Part shown: in pieces, positions 16,223-24,224 of the stretch
Position numbering within the stretch: position 1 is the stretch's first letter
How the letters are laid out: every line of letters starts with the position of its first letter
Origin: Shewanella frigidimarina
GTDB taxonomy: Bacteria > Pseudomonadota > Gammaproteobacteria > Enterobacterales > Shewanellaceae
Length of the DNA stretch: 64,000 nucleotides
NCBI RefSeq assembly: GCF_003797125.1
Contig: NZ_RKKE01000003.1
Coordinates: 434,001 to 498,000 of the forward strand
Reading direction: 5' to 3'
Program-made: the position numbers and the translations under genes
The notes under the pieces: generated by a model
Databases searched by the model: none
Told to the model about the DNA's origin: nothing
What the model saw: the letters and a program-made list of their open reading frames with translations, nothing else

Positions 16223-18784
16223 TTATTCTGCTAATGATTTAGTGACTTTTTCATATAAATCTTTCGATAAATCCGGTAAAGATTTTAATTCGACTAAACA
16301 CTGTTTCATTAATTGCTGGCGATGTTGATCAAATTTGGCAAACTGAATTAATGGTGTGATCATTCGCGATGCAACTTGTGGGTTCGACTTATTCAATTTG
16401 ACTAAAATTTTGGTCAAATAACGGTAGCCTTCGCCATCAGCGCGATGGAATTGGTAAGTGTTTGCAGCTGCAAAAGCCCCTATCAATGAACGTACACGGT
16501 TCGGGTTAGAAAAACTAAAACTGCTGTGCTTTGTCAGCGTTTTAATTTGCTCTATCACTTCATCGCTATTAACTAACGCTTGTAATGTCAGCCATTTATC
16601 CATCACTAATGGCGTTGATTCCCACGTAGACTCAAAATCACTTAATAACATAGGTAAACAGGCTAATTTTGCTGTAGCTGCCGCTTTCAAAGCCCCTAAA
16701 CTGTCGGTCATATTTTTTGCTGAATAATATTGTTTTTCAACTAATGATTCATGAGTATCGGTCACTTGACATAATAATGACAAGGCAATGTTTTTAAATG
16801 CACGCGCACCTGCATTATCTAGAAGTATCAGCTCACGATAACGTACCAATAATTCATCTTCACAAGCTGATGCGAGTTCTTCAACAACAAACTCTCTGGC
16901 TTTGGCTAAAGCATCTAAATCAACGTTATCTACCTGCTCAATTAATGCTGAAGCAGTTGGAATAGACAAAATTTCAGCTACTAATGCTTGGTCTATTTTC
17001 GCATCTAAAATGACACCTCTGAATGCTTCAATAACACGAGTATCAACCATCATGACTTGTTGCTTTTGCAACTGTGCAACGTTATTCCAAATGGCGTGGC
17101 TCACTAACTGTACTGATGCTTCCCAACGGGCCACTTCGCTAGAAGCATGGCGCATAAGATGTACAAGTTGATCAATGCTAAAATCGTAAACCAATTTAAC
17201 GGGTGCAGAAAAATCTTGCAGTAAAGATGCTATAGGCGCACTTTCTAGTCCATCAAACACAAAAGTTTGGTTGGCTTTAGTCACATCTAGGACTTTATTA
17301 ACAATTGATTGCCCTGCACTGTCTAACAGCTCAACACTGAACGGTATATGCAGTGTTTGCCCCTTCACACCTTGTGACATCACTTGTTGAGTAATCGTTA
17401 AATGATACTCGCCTTTATCCGCATCAAAACTGTCTTTAACCGTTACAACGGGTGTGCCTGCTTGGCTATACCAACGACGGAATAAGGTTAAATCTTTACC
17501 GCTAGCATCTTGCATAGCGTTTACAAAATCATCGCAGGTTACCGCTTGCCCGTCATGACGTTCAAAATAGCACTTCATTCCAGCTTGAAAACCTTCTTCA
17601 CCAAGAATGGTGTGCATCATACGGATAACTTCAGCACCTTTGTCATATACCGTCACGGTGTAGAAATTGTTCATTTCAATCACACTTTCTGGGCGTATAG
17701 GATGAGACATAGGTCCAGCATCTTCAGCAAACTGTTGGTTTTTCATCACTCGGATAGCATGAATTCGGTTAACCGCGCGAGACCCAACATCGGAACTAAA
17801 TTCTTGGTCACGAAATACCGTTAAACCTTCTTTTAAGCTCAACTGAAACCAATCACGACATGTGACTCGGTTACCAGTCCAGTTATGAAAGTATTCATGG
17901 CCAACGACAGACTCAATACCATGATAATCATCATCTGTTGCACTGGCTTTGTCTGCGAGCACGTATTTGGTATTAAAGACATTCAAGCCTTTATTTTCCA
18001 TGGCACCCATATTGAAAAAATCTACCGCAACAATCATATAAATATCAAGATCATATTCAAGACCGAAACGGGTTTCATCCCATTTCATTGATTTTTTCAG
18101 TGATGCCATTGCGTGATCTGCTTTATGTAAATTGCCTTTATCGACAAATACTTGCAATTTGACTTCACGACCAGATTGAGTGGTAAAACTGTCATTAAGT
18201 AAATCAAAGTCACCAGCAACCAAGGCAAATAAGTAACTTGGTTTAGGGAATGGATCATGCCATTTGACAAAATGACGACCAGAACGAGGCATTTCTCCTT
18301 TCTCAATTAAATTACCGTTACTTAACAAAAATGGAAATGCTTGTTTATCCGCTTCGATACGCACAGTATAAATAGCGAGAACATCGGGTCTGTCTAAGAA
18401 ATAAGTAATCCGGCGAAATCCTTCAGCTTCACATTGAGTGCAATAAGCACCGTCTGACATGTAAAGTCCTTCAAGACTCGAATTTGCCTCAGGGTCAAGC
18501 AAGGTAACCACTTCTAATTCAAATTCATTTAGGTCCGTACTAATCATCAATTGGTTATCATGTTGACGATAATTAGCCGCTACACCATTAAGTTTCACTG
18601 TACTTAGCGAAAGTTGCTCACCATCAAGCACTAAATCATGCAGATGCTCACCATTACGGATTACCTTACTGACGGCAGTAACTTTAGTGTTTTTGCCATC
18701 CAGAATAACGTTCAAATCAACATGAGAAATGGTGAATGCAGGCTTGGTATAATCTTTTAGGTGTTTTTCTTGCGCTTGGTTCAT
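16223..18784 (-). CDS. pepN: Aminopeptidase N (M1 family)
   Basis: 853 residues, a little shorter than E. coli PepN (870). The exopeptidase motif GAMEN is at residues 260-264. The zinc site HEYFH (H296, E297, H300) pairs with the downstream Glu E319 in LKEGLT. The C-terminal helical domain (about 540-853) completes the layout. It removes N-terminal residues from peptides in the cytoplasm and takes part in peptide turnover. It is flanked by terminators on both sides, so it is probably monocistronic. Confidence 0.96.
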   Translation of the reverse strand: MNQAQEKHLKDYTKPAFTISHVDLNVILDGKNTKVTAVSKVIRNGEHLHDLVLDGEQLSLSTVKLNGVAANYRQHDNQLMISTDLNEFELEVVTLLDPEANSSLEGLYMSDGAYCTQCEAEGFRRITYFLDRPDVLAIYTVRIEADKQAFPFLLSNGNLIEKGEMPRSGRHFVKWHDPFPKPSYLFALVAGDFDLLNDSFTTQSGREVKLQVFVDKGNLHKADHAMASLKKSMKWDETRFGLEYDLDIYMIVAVDFFNMGAMENKGLNVFNTKYVLADKASATDDDYHGIESVVGHEYFHNWTGNRVTCRDWFQLSLKEGLTVFRDQEFSSDVGSRAVNRIHAIRVMKNQQFAEDAGPMSHPIRPESVIEMNNFYTVTVYDKGAEVIRMMHTILGEEGFQAGMKCYFERHDGQAVTCDDFVNAMQDASGKDLTLFRRWYSQAGTPVVTVKDSFDADKGEYHLTITQQVMSQGVKGQTLHIPFSVELLDSAGQSIVNKVLDVTKANQTFVFDGLESAPIASLLQDFSAPVKLVYDFSIDQLVHLMRHASSEVARWEASVQLVSHAIWNNVAQLQKQQVMMVDTRVIEAFRGVILDAKIDQALVAEILSIPTASALIEQVDNVDLDALAKAREFVVEELASACEDELLVRYRELILLDNAGARAFKNIALSLLCQVTDTHESLVEKQYYSAKNMTDSLGALKAAATAKLACLPMLLSDFESTWESTPLVMDKWLTLQALVNSDEVIEQIKTLTKHSSFSFSNPNRVRSLIGAFAAANTYQFHRADGEGYRYLTKILVKLNKSNPQVASRMITPLIQFAKFDQHRQQLMKQCLVELKSLPDLSKDLYEKVTKSLAE

Positions 18785-18873
18785 ACATGATCCTTTTGAG
18801 CGGTACTAATGCCAATATGATTAAATGTGTAGTCTTTATCGAATTGGTACTATTTTTAGTTATTATGATTAAG

Positions 18874-18899
18874 AAAAAACGCGCCTAAGCGCGTTTTTT
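18874..18899 (-). terminator. Intrinsic terminator after prc
   Basis: AAAAAACGCGC-CTAA-GCGCGTTTTTT is a perfect 11-bp arm pair with a T6 tail, 15 bases after the prc stop on the - strand. Confidence 0.9.
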
Positions 18900-18914
18900 A
18901 ACAGTAATAAAAAA

Positions 18915-20966
18915 TTACTTTGAGTTAGTTTTAGCTATTTTTTCTACGTCGGCCATATCTAGAGTGATATAAGCCGTTTCATCTAAAAAGGCATCAGGTA
19001 ATTTGCTATCATCTGTTTTTTCAATATCGTCTAAAGACTTCACAGCAGCTAAACCTTCGTGAACTCGACGCGCATTTGCTCGATCTAGAGCACGCTTATC
19101 ATCGTCTTCACGAGAAGCAATACGTTCACTCTCTACTAGCGATATTGTTTTATCTTTATGATGTTTTTTAAACTCATTAATATCTTGGTAAATATAACTG
19201 AACTCTACATCTTTGCTGATACGCTCTTTATGTTTAACATCAAGATTGTTAATCAACATAGGGGTAATATTCCCTAAAGTAGTGTACTGCGCTACAGGTA
19301 CTTTATCCCATGGTAATGCATTTTCTTCTTCCGACTCACCATATTCACCAGGCTCTAAAGCACTCGGTAAGCGCACATCAGGTGTGACACCTTTTAACTG
19401 AGTACTGCCGCCATTAATACGGTAAAACTTAGCAATGGTATACTGTACATGACCGATTGGCTTTTCGTACATGTCATAAATTCGACCCAAGCTTTTATGT
19501 TGCTGAACAGTCCCTTTACCAAAGGTCGATTCACCGACAATAAGTGCACGGTCATAATCTTGTAAAGCTGCAGCAAAAATCTCTGAAGCCGATGCACTAT
19601 AACGATCAACCATCACAGTAAGTGGGCCATTGTAAGCACTGGCACCATCATTATCACGATTTTGATTAATGCCACCATTAGCATCACGGATTTGAACAAC
19701 TGGACCCATATCAATAAACAAGCCAGTGAGCAATGTCGCTTCGGTTAATGCCCCACCGCCATTGCCACGAAGGTCAATAATAATCCCTTCAACATTGTCT
19801 TTTTCAAGTTTAGTGATTTCTTTAGCTACATCTTGTGACAAATTCATATAAAACCCAGGGATTTGAATCACCCCGACTTTACGATTGGCATACTGGCCTT
19901 CTTTAGGCTCAACCACTTTTGACGTCGCAGCACGGTCTTCTAAACGAATTTTATCTCGGGTAATGACAACTTCAAAAGGTTTAGCATTCGCCCCGCCTTT
20001 TTTCGGCAAAATCTGTAATACGACTTCGCTGCCTTTTGGCCCTTTGATCAAATCAACAACATCATCTAAACGCCAACCTATGACGTCAACAATGTCACCG
20101 TTTTTTTGACCAACACCAACAATTTTATCTTCTGGTGATAATTTCTCGCTATTGGCCGCCGGCCCTCCGGCCACTAAACTTTTGATGACAGTGTAGTCAT
20201 CATCCATTTGCAACACAGCACCGATCCCCTCGAGACTTAAATTCATTTCCATTTGGAAACGTTCTGCATTACGAGGTGATAAATAACTGGTATGAGGCTC
20301 AACACTACGAGCAAACGCATTCATGACTGTTTGAAACACGTCTTCGCTTTGTGTTTGGCTTAAACGCTTAATGGCATTGTTATAACGCTTCTCGAGCACT
20401 TCAACAATTTCAGGCCACTTTTTACCGGTTAACTTTAGATTTAGTGCGTCATATTTAACGCGCTGACGCCAAAGTTCATTCACTTCGGCTTCGTCTTTTG
20501 GCCACTGCGCATCTTTGCGATCAAATTCATACGCATCGCCAGCTTGAGTAAAGTCGAACTCTTTATCAAGCAAAGACAAAGCATAAGCAAAACGCTCATA
20601 ACGACGTTTTTGTACTAGATCGTACATGGTAAATGCAGGGCTAATATCGCCTGATTCGACCATGTTATCAAACTGGTTTTGATATTGACTAAAGCTCGCA
20701 ATGTCTGCCGCTGTCAGCACATTACGACGATAATCAAGTTGCTCAAGAAAACGGGTATATATTTGTTCAGAGAATGCATCATCAAGTACAAAACGATGAT
20801 AATGCGAGCGAGTAAACAAAGTTGTTACTCGCTTGCTAGCCACTTTATGTTGTGGCTCTTGTGCTAGTTTAGGTAACTCGCTGATTTGAATCGTTGGTGA
20901 AATTGCCCATGCCGAAAAGCCGACAAATAAACTGGCAATTGACGCGGCCAAGGTAAGTTTTCGCAT
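18915..20966 (-). CDS. prc: Carboxy-terminal processing protease Prc (Tsp)
   Basis: 683 residues from ATG 20966. Two in-frame TTG codons lie just upstream, but AAGGAG is 9 bases before this ATG, and MRKLTLAASIASLFVGFSAWA is a signal peptide. A PDZ domain around residues 240-330 contains NLSLEGIGAVLQ. The S41 catalytic Ser is in YSASASEIFAAALQ and the partner Lys in STFGKGTVQQ. It is a periplasmic protease of misfolded proteins and of penicillin-binding-protein and hydrolase tails. It follows proQ by 21 bases, as in E. coli proQ-prc. Confidence 0.96.
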   Translation of the reverse strand: MRKLTLAASIASLFVGFSAWAISPTIQISELPKLAQEPQHKVASKRVTTLFTRSHYHRFVLDDAFSEQIYTRFLEQLDYRRNVLTAADIASFSQYQNQFDNMVESGDISPAFTMYDLVQKRRYERFAYALSLLDKEFDFTQAGDAYEFDRKDAQWPKDEAEVNELWRQRVKYDALNLKLTGKKWPEIVEVLEKRYNNAIKRLSQTQSEDVFQTVMNAFARSVEPHTSYLSPRNAERFQMEMNLSLEGIGAVLQMDDDYTVIKSLVAGGPAANSEKLSPEDKIVGVGQKNGDIVDVIGWRLDDVVDLIKGPKGSEVVLQILPKKGGANAKPFEVVITRDKIRLEDRAATSKVVEPKEGQYANRKVGVIQIPGFYMNLSQDVAKEITKLEKDNVEGIIIDLRGNGGGALTEATLLTGLFIDMGPVVQIRDANGGINQNRDNDGASAYNGPLTVMVDRYSASASEIFAAALQDYDRALIVGESTFGKGTVQQHKSLGRIYDMYEKPIGHVQYTIAKFYRINGGSTQLKGVTPDVRLPSALEPGEYGESEEENALPWDKVPVAQYTTLGNITPMLINNLDVKHKERISKDVEFSYIYQDINEFKKHHKDKTISLVESERIASREDDDKRALDRANARRVHEGLAAVKSLDDIEKTDDSKLPDAFLDETAYITLDMADVEKIAKTNSK

Positions 20967-20987
20967 CAACAAGTACTCCTTAAATTT

Positions 20988-21599
20988 CTATAATAGTATG
21001 TGCTCTGCACGTACTTTGATGGATAAGCCAGAATCTAATTGAACAAGCACATCCTCTTTATTAATATCAGTTACAACACCAGGAACAGGTGTGGCACCTA
21101 ATTTAACATTAACGCGTTGTTTTTGTTTTAAATCTTCTAGCTTAGCAGGCACAAGTTTAATCACAGGAGCTGCTACCGGTGCAGGACGTTCCTTTTTAAC
21201 GGCTGGAGCACGTTTAGGTGCCACTTTCTTCGCCGGCTTTTTAGGCGCTAAGGCTTGACGTTTTGCTTTGGCTTTATCTTGGCTTTCTTTAAGCGTCAAA
21301 ATAGCATGGTCAATGTGCTCTTGTTCTAATTCAGCACATTCATTACCGTCAAGATCTATACGTTTAGCACCTGCTTTTACGCCTTTCAAATAGCGCCAGC
21401 TGCTTGTATAACGACGAAGCGCTACACGTAATTGTGTTTTACTGACTTTAGAATCATCAGCTAACCGTTCAGCCAAATCTTGAAACAAACCAATTTTTAA
21501 TGGCTTAGTTTCACCTTCTGCAATAAAGCATAAAGGAAAGGTTTCATATAAATACGCTAAAATTGCGTTGGTGTCGGTCAACTTGTCTGTTGATTCCAT
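20988..21599 (-). CDS. proQ: RNA chaperone ProQ
   Basis: 203 residues from ATG 21599 (MESTDKLTDTNAILAYL). The frame extends to a GTG at 21611, but GGAAG lies 5 bases before this ATG. The N-terminal FinO/ProQ RNA-binding domain (about 5-120) contains PLCFIAEGETKPLKIGLFQD and LRVALRRYTSSWRYLKG. A basic, Ala/Pro/Lys-rich linker (about 120-150) follows, then a small C-terminal Tudor-like beta domain. It binds structured sRNAs and mRNA 3' ends. It is co-transcribed with prc. Confidence 0.95.
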   Translation of the reverse strand: MESTDKLTDTNAILAYLYETFPLCFIAEGETKPLKIGLFQDLAERLADDSKVSKTQLRVALRRYTSSWRYLKGVKAGAKRIDLDGNECAELEQEHIDHAILTLKESQDKAKAKRQALAPKKPAKKVAPKRAPAVKKERPAPVAAPVIKLVPAKLEDLKQKQRVNVKLGATPVPGVVTDINKEDVLVQLDSGLSIKVRAEHILL

Positions 21600-21667
21600 T
21601 TTTACTTCCACGTTAATAAAGGGACTGATTATGCGGCATAAAAGTTGCCATGCAGTCGTTCATCTTT

Positions 21668-21695
21668 CGTTAAACCTTACTGTTAAGGCTTAACG
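21668..21695 (-). promoter_or_regulatory. Near-perfect palindrome upstream of proQ
   Basis: CGTTAAACCTTA-CTGT-TAAGGCTTAACG has 12-base arms with one mismatch and a 4-base centre, 68 bp upstream of the proQ ATG. There is no U-run. It could be an operator or a 5'-leader stem; no regulator is recognised. A weak -10 (CATAAT) lies closer to the gene on the - strand. Confidence 0.4.
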
Positions 21696-21876
21696 TACAA
21701 AATATCACTATCCGCCAGTTTGCTAAAGTCATTGAAACAAACCTTAACAATTTAACCAAACTTACTCTCAGCTTAATCATCGCTCATCAGTAAATCCAGC
21801 ACAAATGCGTATAGCGGCATATTATAAAGCCAGCGACAGCGAATGCGACCATGATTTAATCTAATTTGTTCGCTAT

Positions 21877-22335
21877 TTAACCAAATAGGCAAGTTTCGAA
21901 ACTTTTTACCATGTTTTCTAAACCAATTTGATCATCTTGATCGAATCGATTCAGTAATGGACTGTCAATATCTAACACTGCCACAACCTCATTGCCCTGC
22001 CTAACAGGGATCACAATTTCTGAATTGCTGGCAGAATCGCATGCAATATGGCCGTCAAATTGATGAACATCGGCAACTCGTTGGGTTTTATTTTCTGCTG
22101 CGGCAGTGCCACAAACACCTTTGCCCATATTAATACGGGTGCAAGCCACTTTACCTTGGAATGGACCAAGGACTAATTGTTCACCACGCTTGATATAAAA
22201 ACCAGCCCAGTTTAGGTCTTCTAGGCTGTCATTTAACAACGCTGAAAAATTAGCCATGGCAGCAATTAAATCATCTTCGCCTTCAAGTAAGGCTTGTGCT
22301 TGACGATTTAATGTTTGGTAAAATTCGGTTTTCAT
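21877..22335 (-). CDS. msrC: Free methionine-(R)-sulfoxide reductase (GAF domain)
   Basis: 152 residues from ATG 22335 (MKTEFYQTLNRQ). An ATG six bases upstream directly abuts the AAGGA site, so the second ATG has the better spacing. The single GAF domain holds the three redox Cys of the fRMsr family: C65 in VACTRI, C75 in GVCGTA and C99 in HIACDSASNSEIVIP. It reduces free methionine-R-sulfoxide with thioredoxin in the cytoplasm. It is close to proQ and yebG, as msrC/yebR is in enterics. Confidence 0.92.
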   Translation of the reverse strand: MKTEFYQTLNRQAQALLEGEDDLIAAMANFSALLNDSLEDLNWAGFYIKRGEQLVLGPFQGKVACTRINMGKGVCGTAAAENKTQRVADVHQFDGHIACDSASNSEIVIPVRQGNEVVAVLDIDSPLLNRFDQDDQIGLENMVKSFETCLFG

Positions 22336-22384
22336 TTTCATTCCTTAAGCTGACACCCACTCCAAGAATGAGTGATGAATACGA

Positions 22385-22678
22385 CTATTCTACTGATGTA
22401 CTTTTAGCCGCAGTCTTTTTAGTTTTCGCTGTAGGAGCGTTTTTAACCTGTACTATGCCTTTTAGCAAGTTAGAAAGCTCATCTTTATTGTTTGCTAGAT
22501 AAAATGCTAGTTGTTCGCATTTATTTTCATCAAGTCCGAGGTCTGCCTTAATAAGAAATGGCACTAGGTTATCGGAAATATCAAGCATCTTATCGTAGGC
22601 ATCAGCCTCTTTCTTCGATATAAATGTCATCTTTTCCACCCCTTCTCTGACCACGACAAATTGGGTTATCACTGCCAT
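22385..22678 (-). CDS. yebG: SOS-induced protein YebG
   Basis: 97 residues. The N-terminus MAVITQFVVVREGVEKMTF and KKEADAYDKMLDI match the YebG pattern closely. The C-terminal tail is Ala/Lys/Thr rich (APTAKTKKTAAKS). YebG is a small DNA-damage-induced protein of unknown biochemical role. GAGGA lies before the ATG, and a consensus LexA box is 14 bases upstream of the start, so SOS control is directly supported by sequence. Confidence 0.93.
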   Translation of the reverse strand: MAVITQFVVVREGVEKMTFISKKEADAYDKMLDISDNLVPFLIKADLGLDENKCEQLAFYLANNKDELSNLLKGIVQVKNAPTAKTKKTAAKSTSVE

Positions 22679-22691
22679 GATGTAATCCTCA

Positions 22692-22707
22692 CTGTTTTTA
22701 TATACAG
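22692..22707 (-). promoter_or_regulatory. LexA (SOS) box of yebG
   Basis: CTGT-TTTTATAT-ACAG matches the gammaproteobacterial LexA consensus CTGT-N8-ACAG exactly, with symmetrical A/T flanks. It lies 14 bp upstream of the yebG ATG. Confidence 0.9.
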
Positions 22708-22891
22708 TGCATAGAATCTCACATAGTTAACTTATGATGCAAGTGTTCTGATTATTCTGATATTATCAAACACAACAAAATCGAGATTATTTAACAATTA
22801 ACTCATTTGTCTGCCAATATAAGGCCAAGCAAAGAGGTTTGACTCTTCGCTACCCAATAATGTGTTTTACTATGGATTAGATTAATTCTTC

Positions 22892-23518
22892 ATGCATGAA
22901 TTTGATGATCATGATTCGATAATTTTATGCCAATCATGTGATTTGGCAGTGAGAAAACGTGCTTTGCCTTCTAGCGCTCGCGCGCTTTGTCCGCGTTGCC
23001 ACACGGCACTCTACGATTCTCCTTATTGCTCTATTAATGGCATGCTAGCATTATGCGTTGCTGCGTTAATTATTTTTATTCCTGCTAATTTATTGCCAGT
23101 ACTCGAAATCCACTTCCTTGGCAGTGTACGAACCACTACGGTGCTGCAAGCTGCCGTGACGGTTTGGGCCGAAGGATATTGGGTTGTAGGCCTAGCGGTA
23201 ATGGTTGCTGCAGTTATCGCGCCTGGGTTATTGATTTTGTCAATTATGGCTCAAGTTGTAATTGTAAAATTAAAACTGCACAACTCATTTTGGCAAAGAA
23301 CCTATACTACATTGTTAAAAAATCATGGTTTGATATCACAAATGACCATGTTAGAAATTTATGTCATCAGTTTTCTCGTGTCGGCCTTTCAGTTATCAGA
23401 CTTTTCAGATGTGTATTTTGGTATGGGGACATTCAGTTTTACGATGTTGTTTATCATCATATTATTTTTACAACGTGAATATAATCTAGAACACATGTGG
23501 AGTTATGTAGATGCCTAG
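22892..23518 (+). CDS. letA: PqiA-family membrane protein, N-half of LetA
   Basis: 208 residues. A cytoplasmic zinc ribbon has Cys pairs C13/C16 and C33/C36. Four membrane segments follow (about 48-70, 88-118, 145-165 and 178-200). This is one PqiA/YebS-type module; E. coli LetA has two such modules in one chain. Here the second module is encoded by the next gene, overlapping by 8 bases. It is the inner-membrane partner of the LetB tunnel in lipid transport between inner and outer membranes. Confidence 0.88.
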   Translation: MHEFDDHDSIILCQSCDLAVRKRALPSSARALCPRCHTALYDSPYCSINGMLALCVAALIIFIPANLLPVLEIHFLGSVRTTTVLQAAVTVWAEGYWVVGLAVMVAAVIAPGLLILSIMAQVVIVKLKLHNSFWQRTYTTLLKNHGLISQMTMLEIYVISFLVSAFQLSDFSDVYFGMGTFSFTMLFIIILFLQREYNLEHMWSYVDA

Positions 23519-24224
23519 TACTCCAATTACACCATCCAATGAACATATAGTGGACAGCACTAAGCAAACGGCGAATACCGATAACGAGGCGAAAACTGAG
23601 GTTTTGCCTCATATTCAGGGCAAGAAAATTGGCTTATGTTTATGCCCTGTTTGTCGCAAACTGAATGTCACCAGCAACAGTCATTGTCGACGTTGTTTTA
23701 GTCAATTGAGTAGCCGTAATTATGCCAGTATCCAACAAAGTTGGGCTTTATTGGTGACAGCGACTATTTTACTTGTGGTCGCCAACATCTACCCTATTAC
23801 CTTGCTGACTAATCGTGGAGTGGTCACCAATGACACCATTTTTAGTGGTATTAGTCATTTAGTCAAAACCGGTATGTTCCCGATTGCTATTATTGTTTTT
23901 ACTGCCAGTATTTTAGTACCTTGGCTTAAAATATTTGGCTTAGCGACTTATTTAACGGCTATCAGTTTTAACTTACCAATATCAAAAAGAAAATTAATGG
24001 TTGGATTTCATATCATTGAATGGATTGGACGTTGGTCAATGCTCGATTTATTTGTTATTTCATTAACCGTTGCCTTAGTTAATATGGGGCAATTATTAGA
24101 CGCAAAACCTGCACCTGCCGCGACAGCATTTGCGCTAGTTATCTTACTAACGCAACTCGCGGCAAAAGTGTTAGATACTCGATTACTTTGGGACCGCTTG
24201 GAAAACACTAATGACACAAATTGA
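23511..24224 (+). CDS. letA: PqiA-family membrane protein, C-half of LetA
   Basis: 237 residues. A polar N-terminal tail of about 35 residues precedes a zinc ribbon (C45/C48 and C59/C62) and four membrane segments (about 76-98, 118-145, 160-185 and 205-225). It overlaps the preceding half-gene by 8 bases and the letB start by 14 bases, which suggests translational coupling and equal amounts of the partners. It is probably a two-subunit version of LetA rather than a frameshift, because each half has its own start and its own complete zinc ribbon. Confidence 0.88.
   Translation: MPSTPITPSNEHIVDSTKQTANTDNEAKTEVLPHIQGKKIGLCLCPVCRKLNVTSNSHCRRCFSQLSSRNYASIQQSWALLVTATILLVVANIYPITLLTNRGVVTNDTIFSGISHLVKTGMFPIAIIVFTASILVPWLKIFGLATYLTAISFNLPISKRKLMVGFHIIEWIGRWSMLDLFVISLTVALVNMGQLLDAKPAPAATAFALVILLTQLAAKVLDTRLLWDRLENTNDTN

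Noticed and set aside
23511..23518. Split LetA as a sequencing frameshift or pseudogene
   Set aside because: Each half has its own start codon, complete zinc ribbon and four membrane segments, and the 23511 start has an unrelated polar N-terminal tail. Two real genes fit better.
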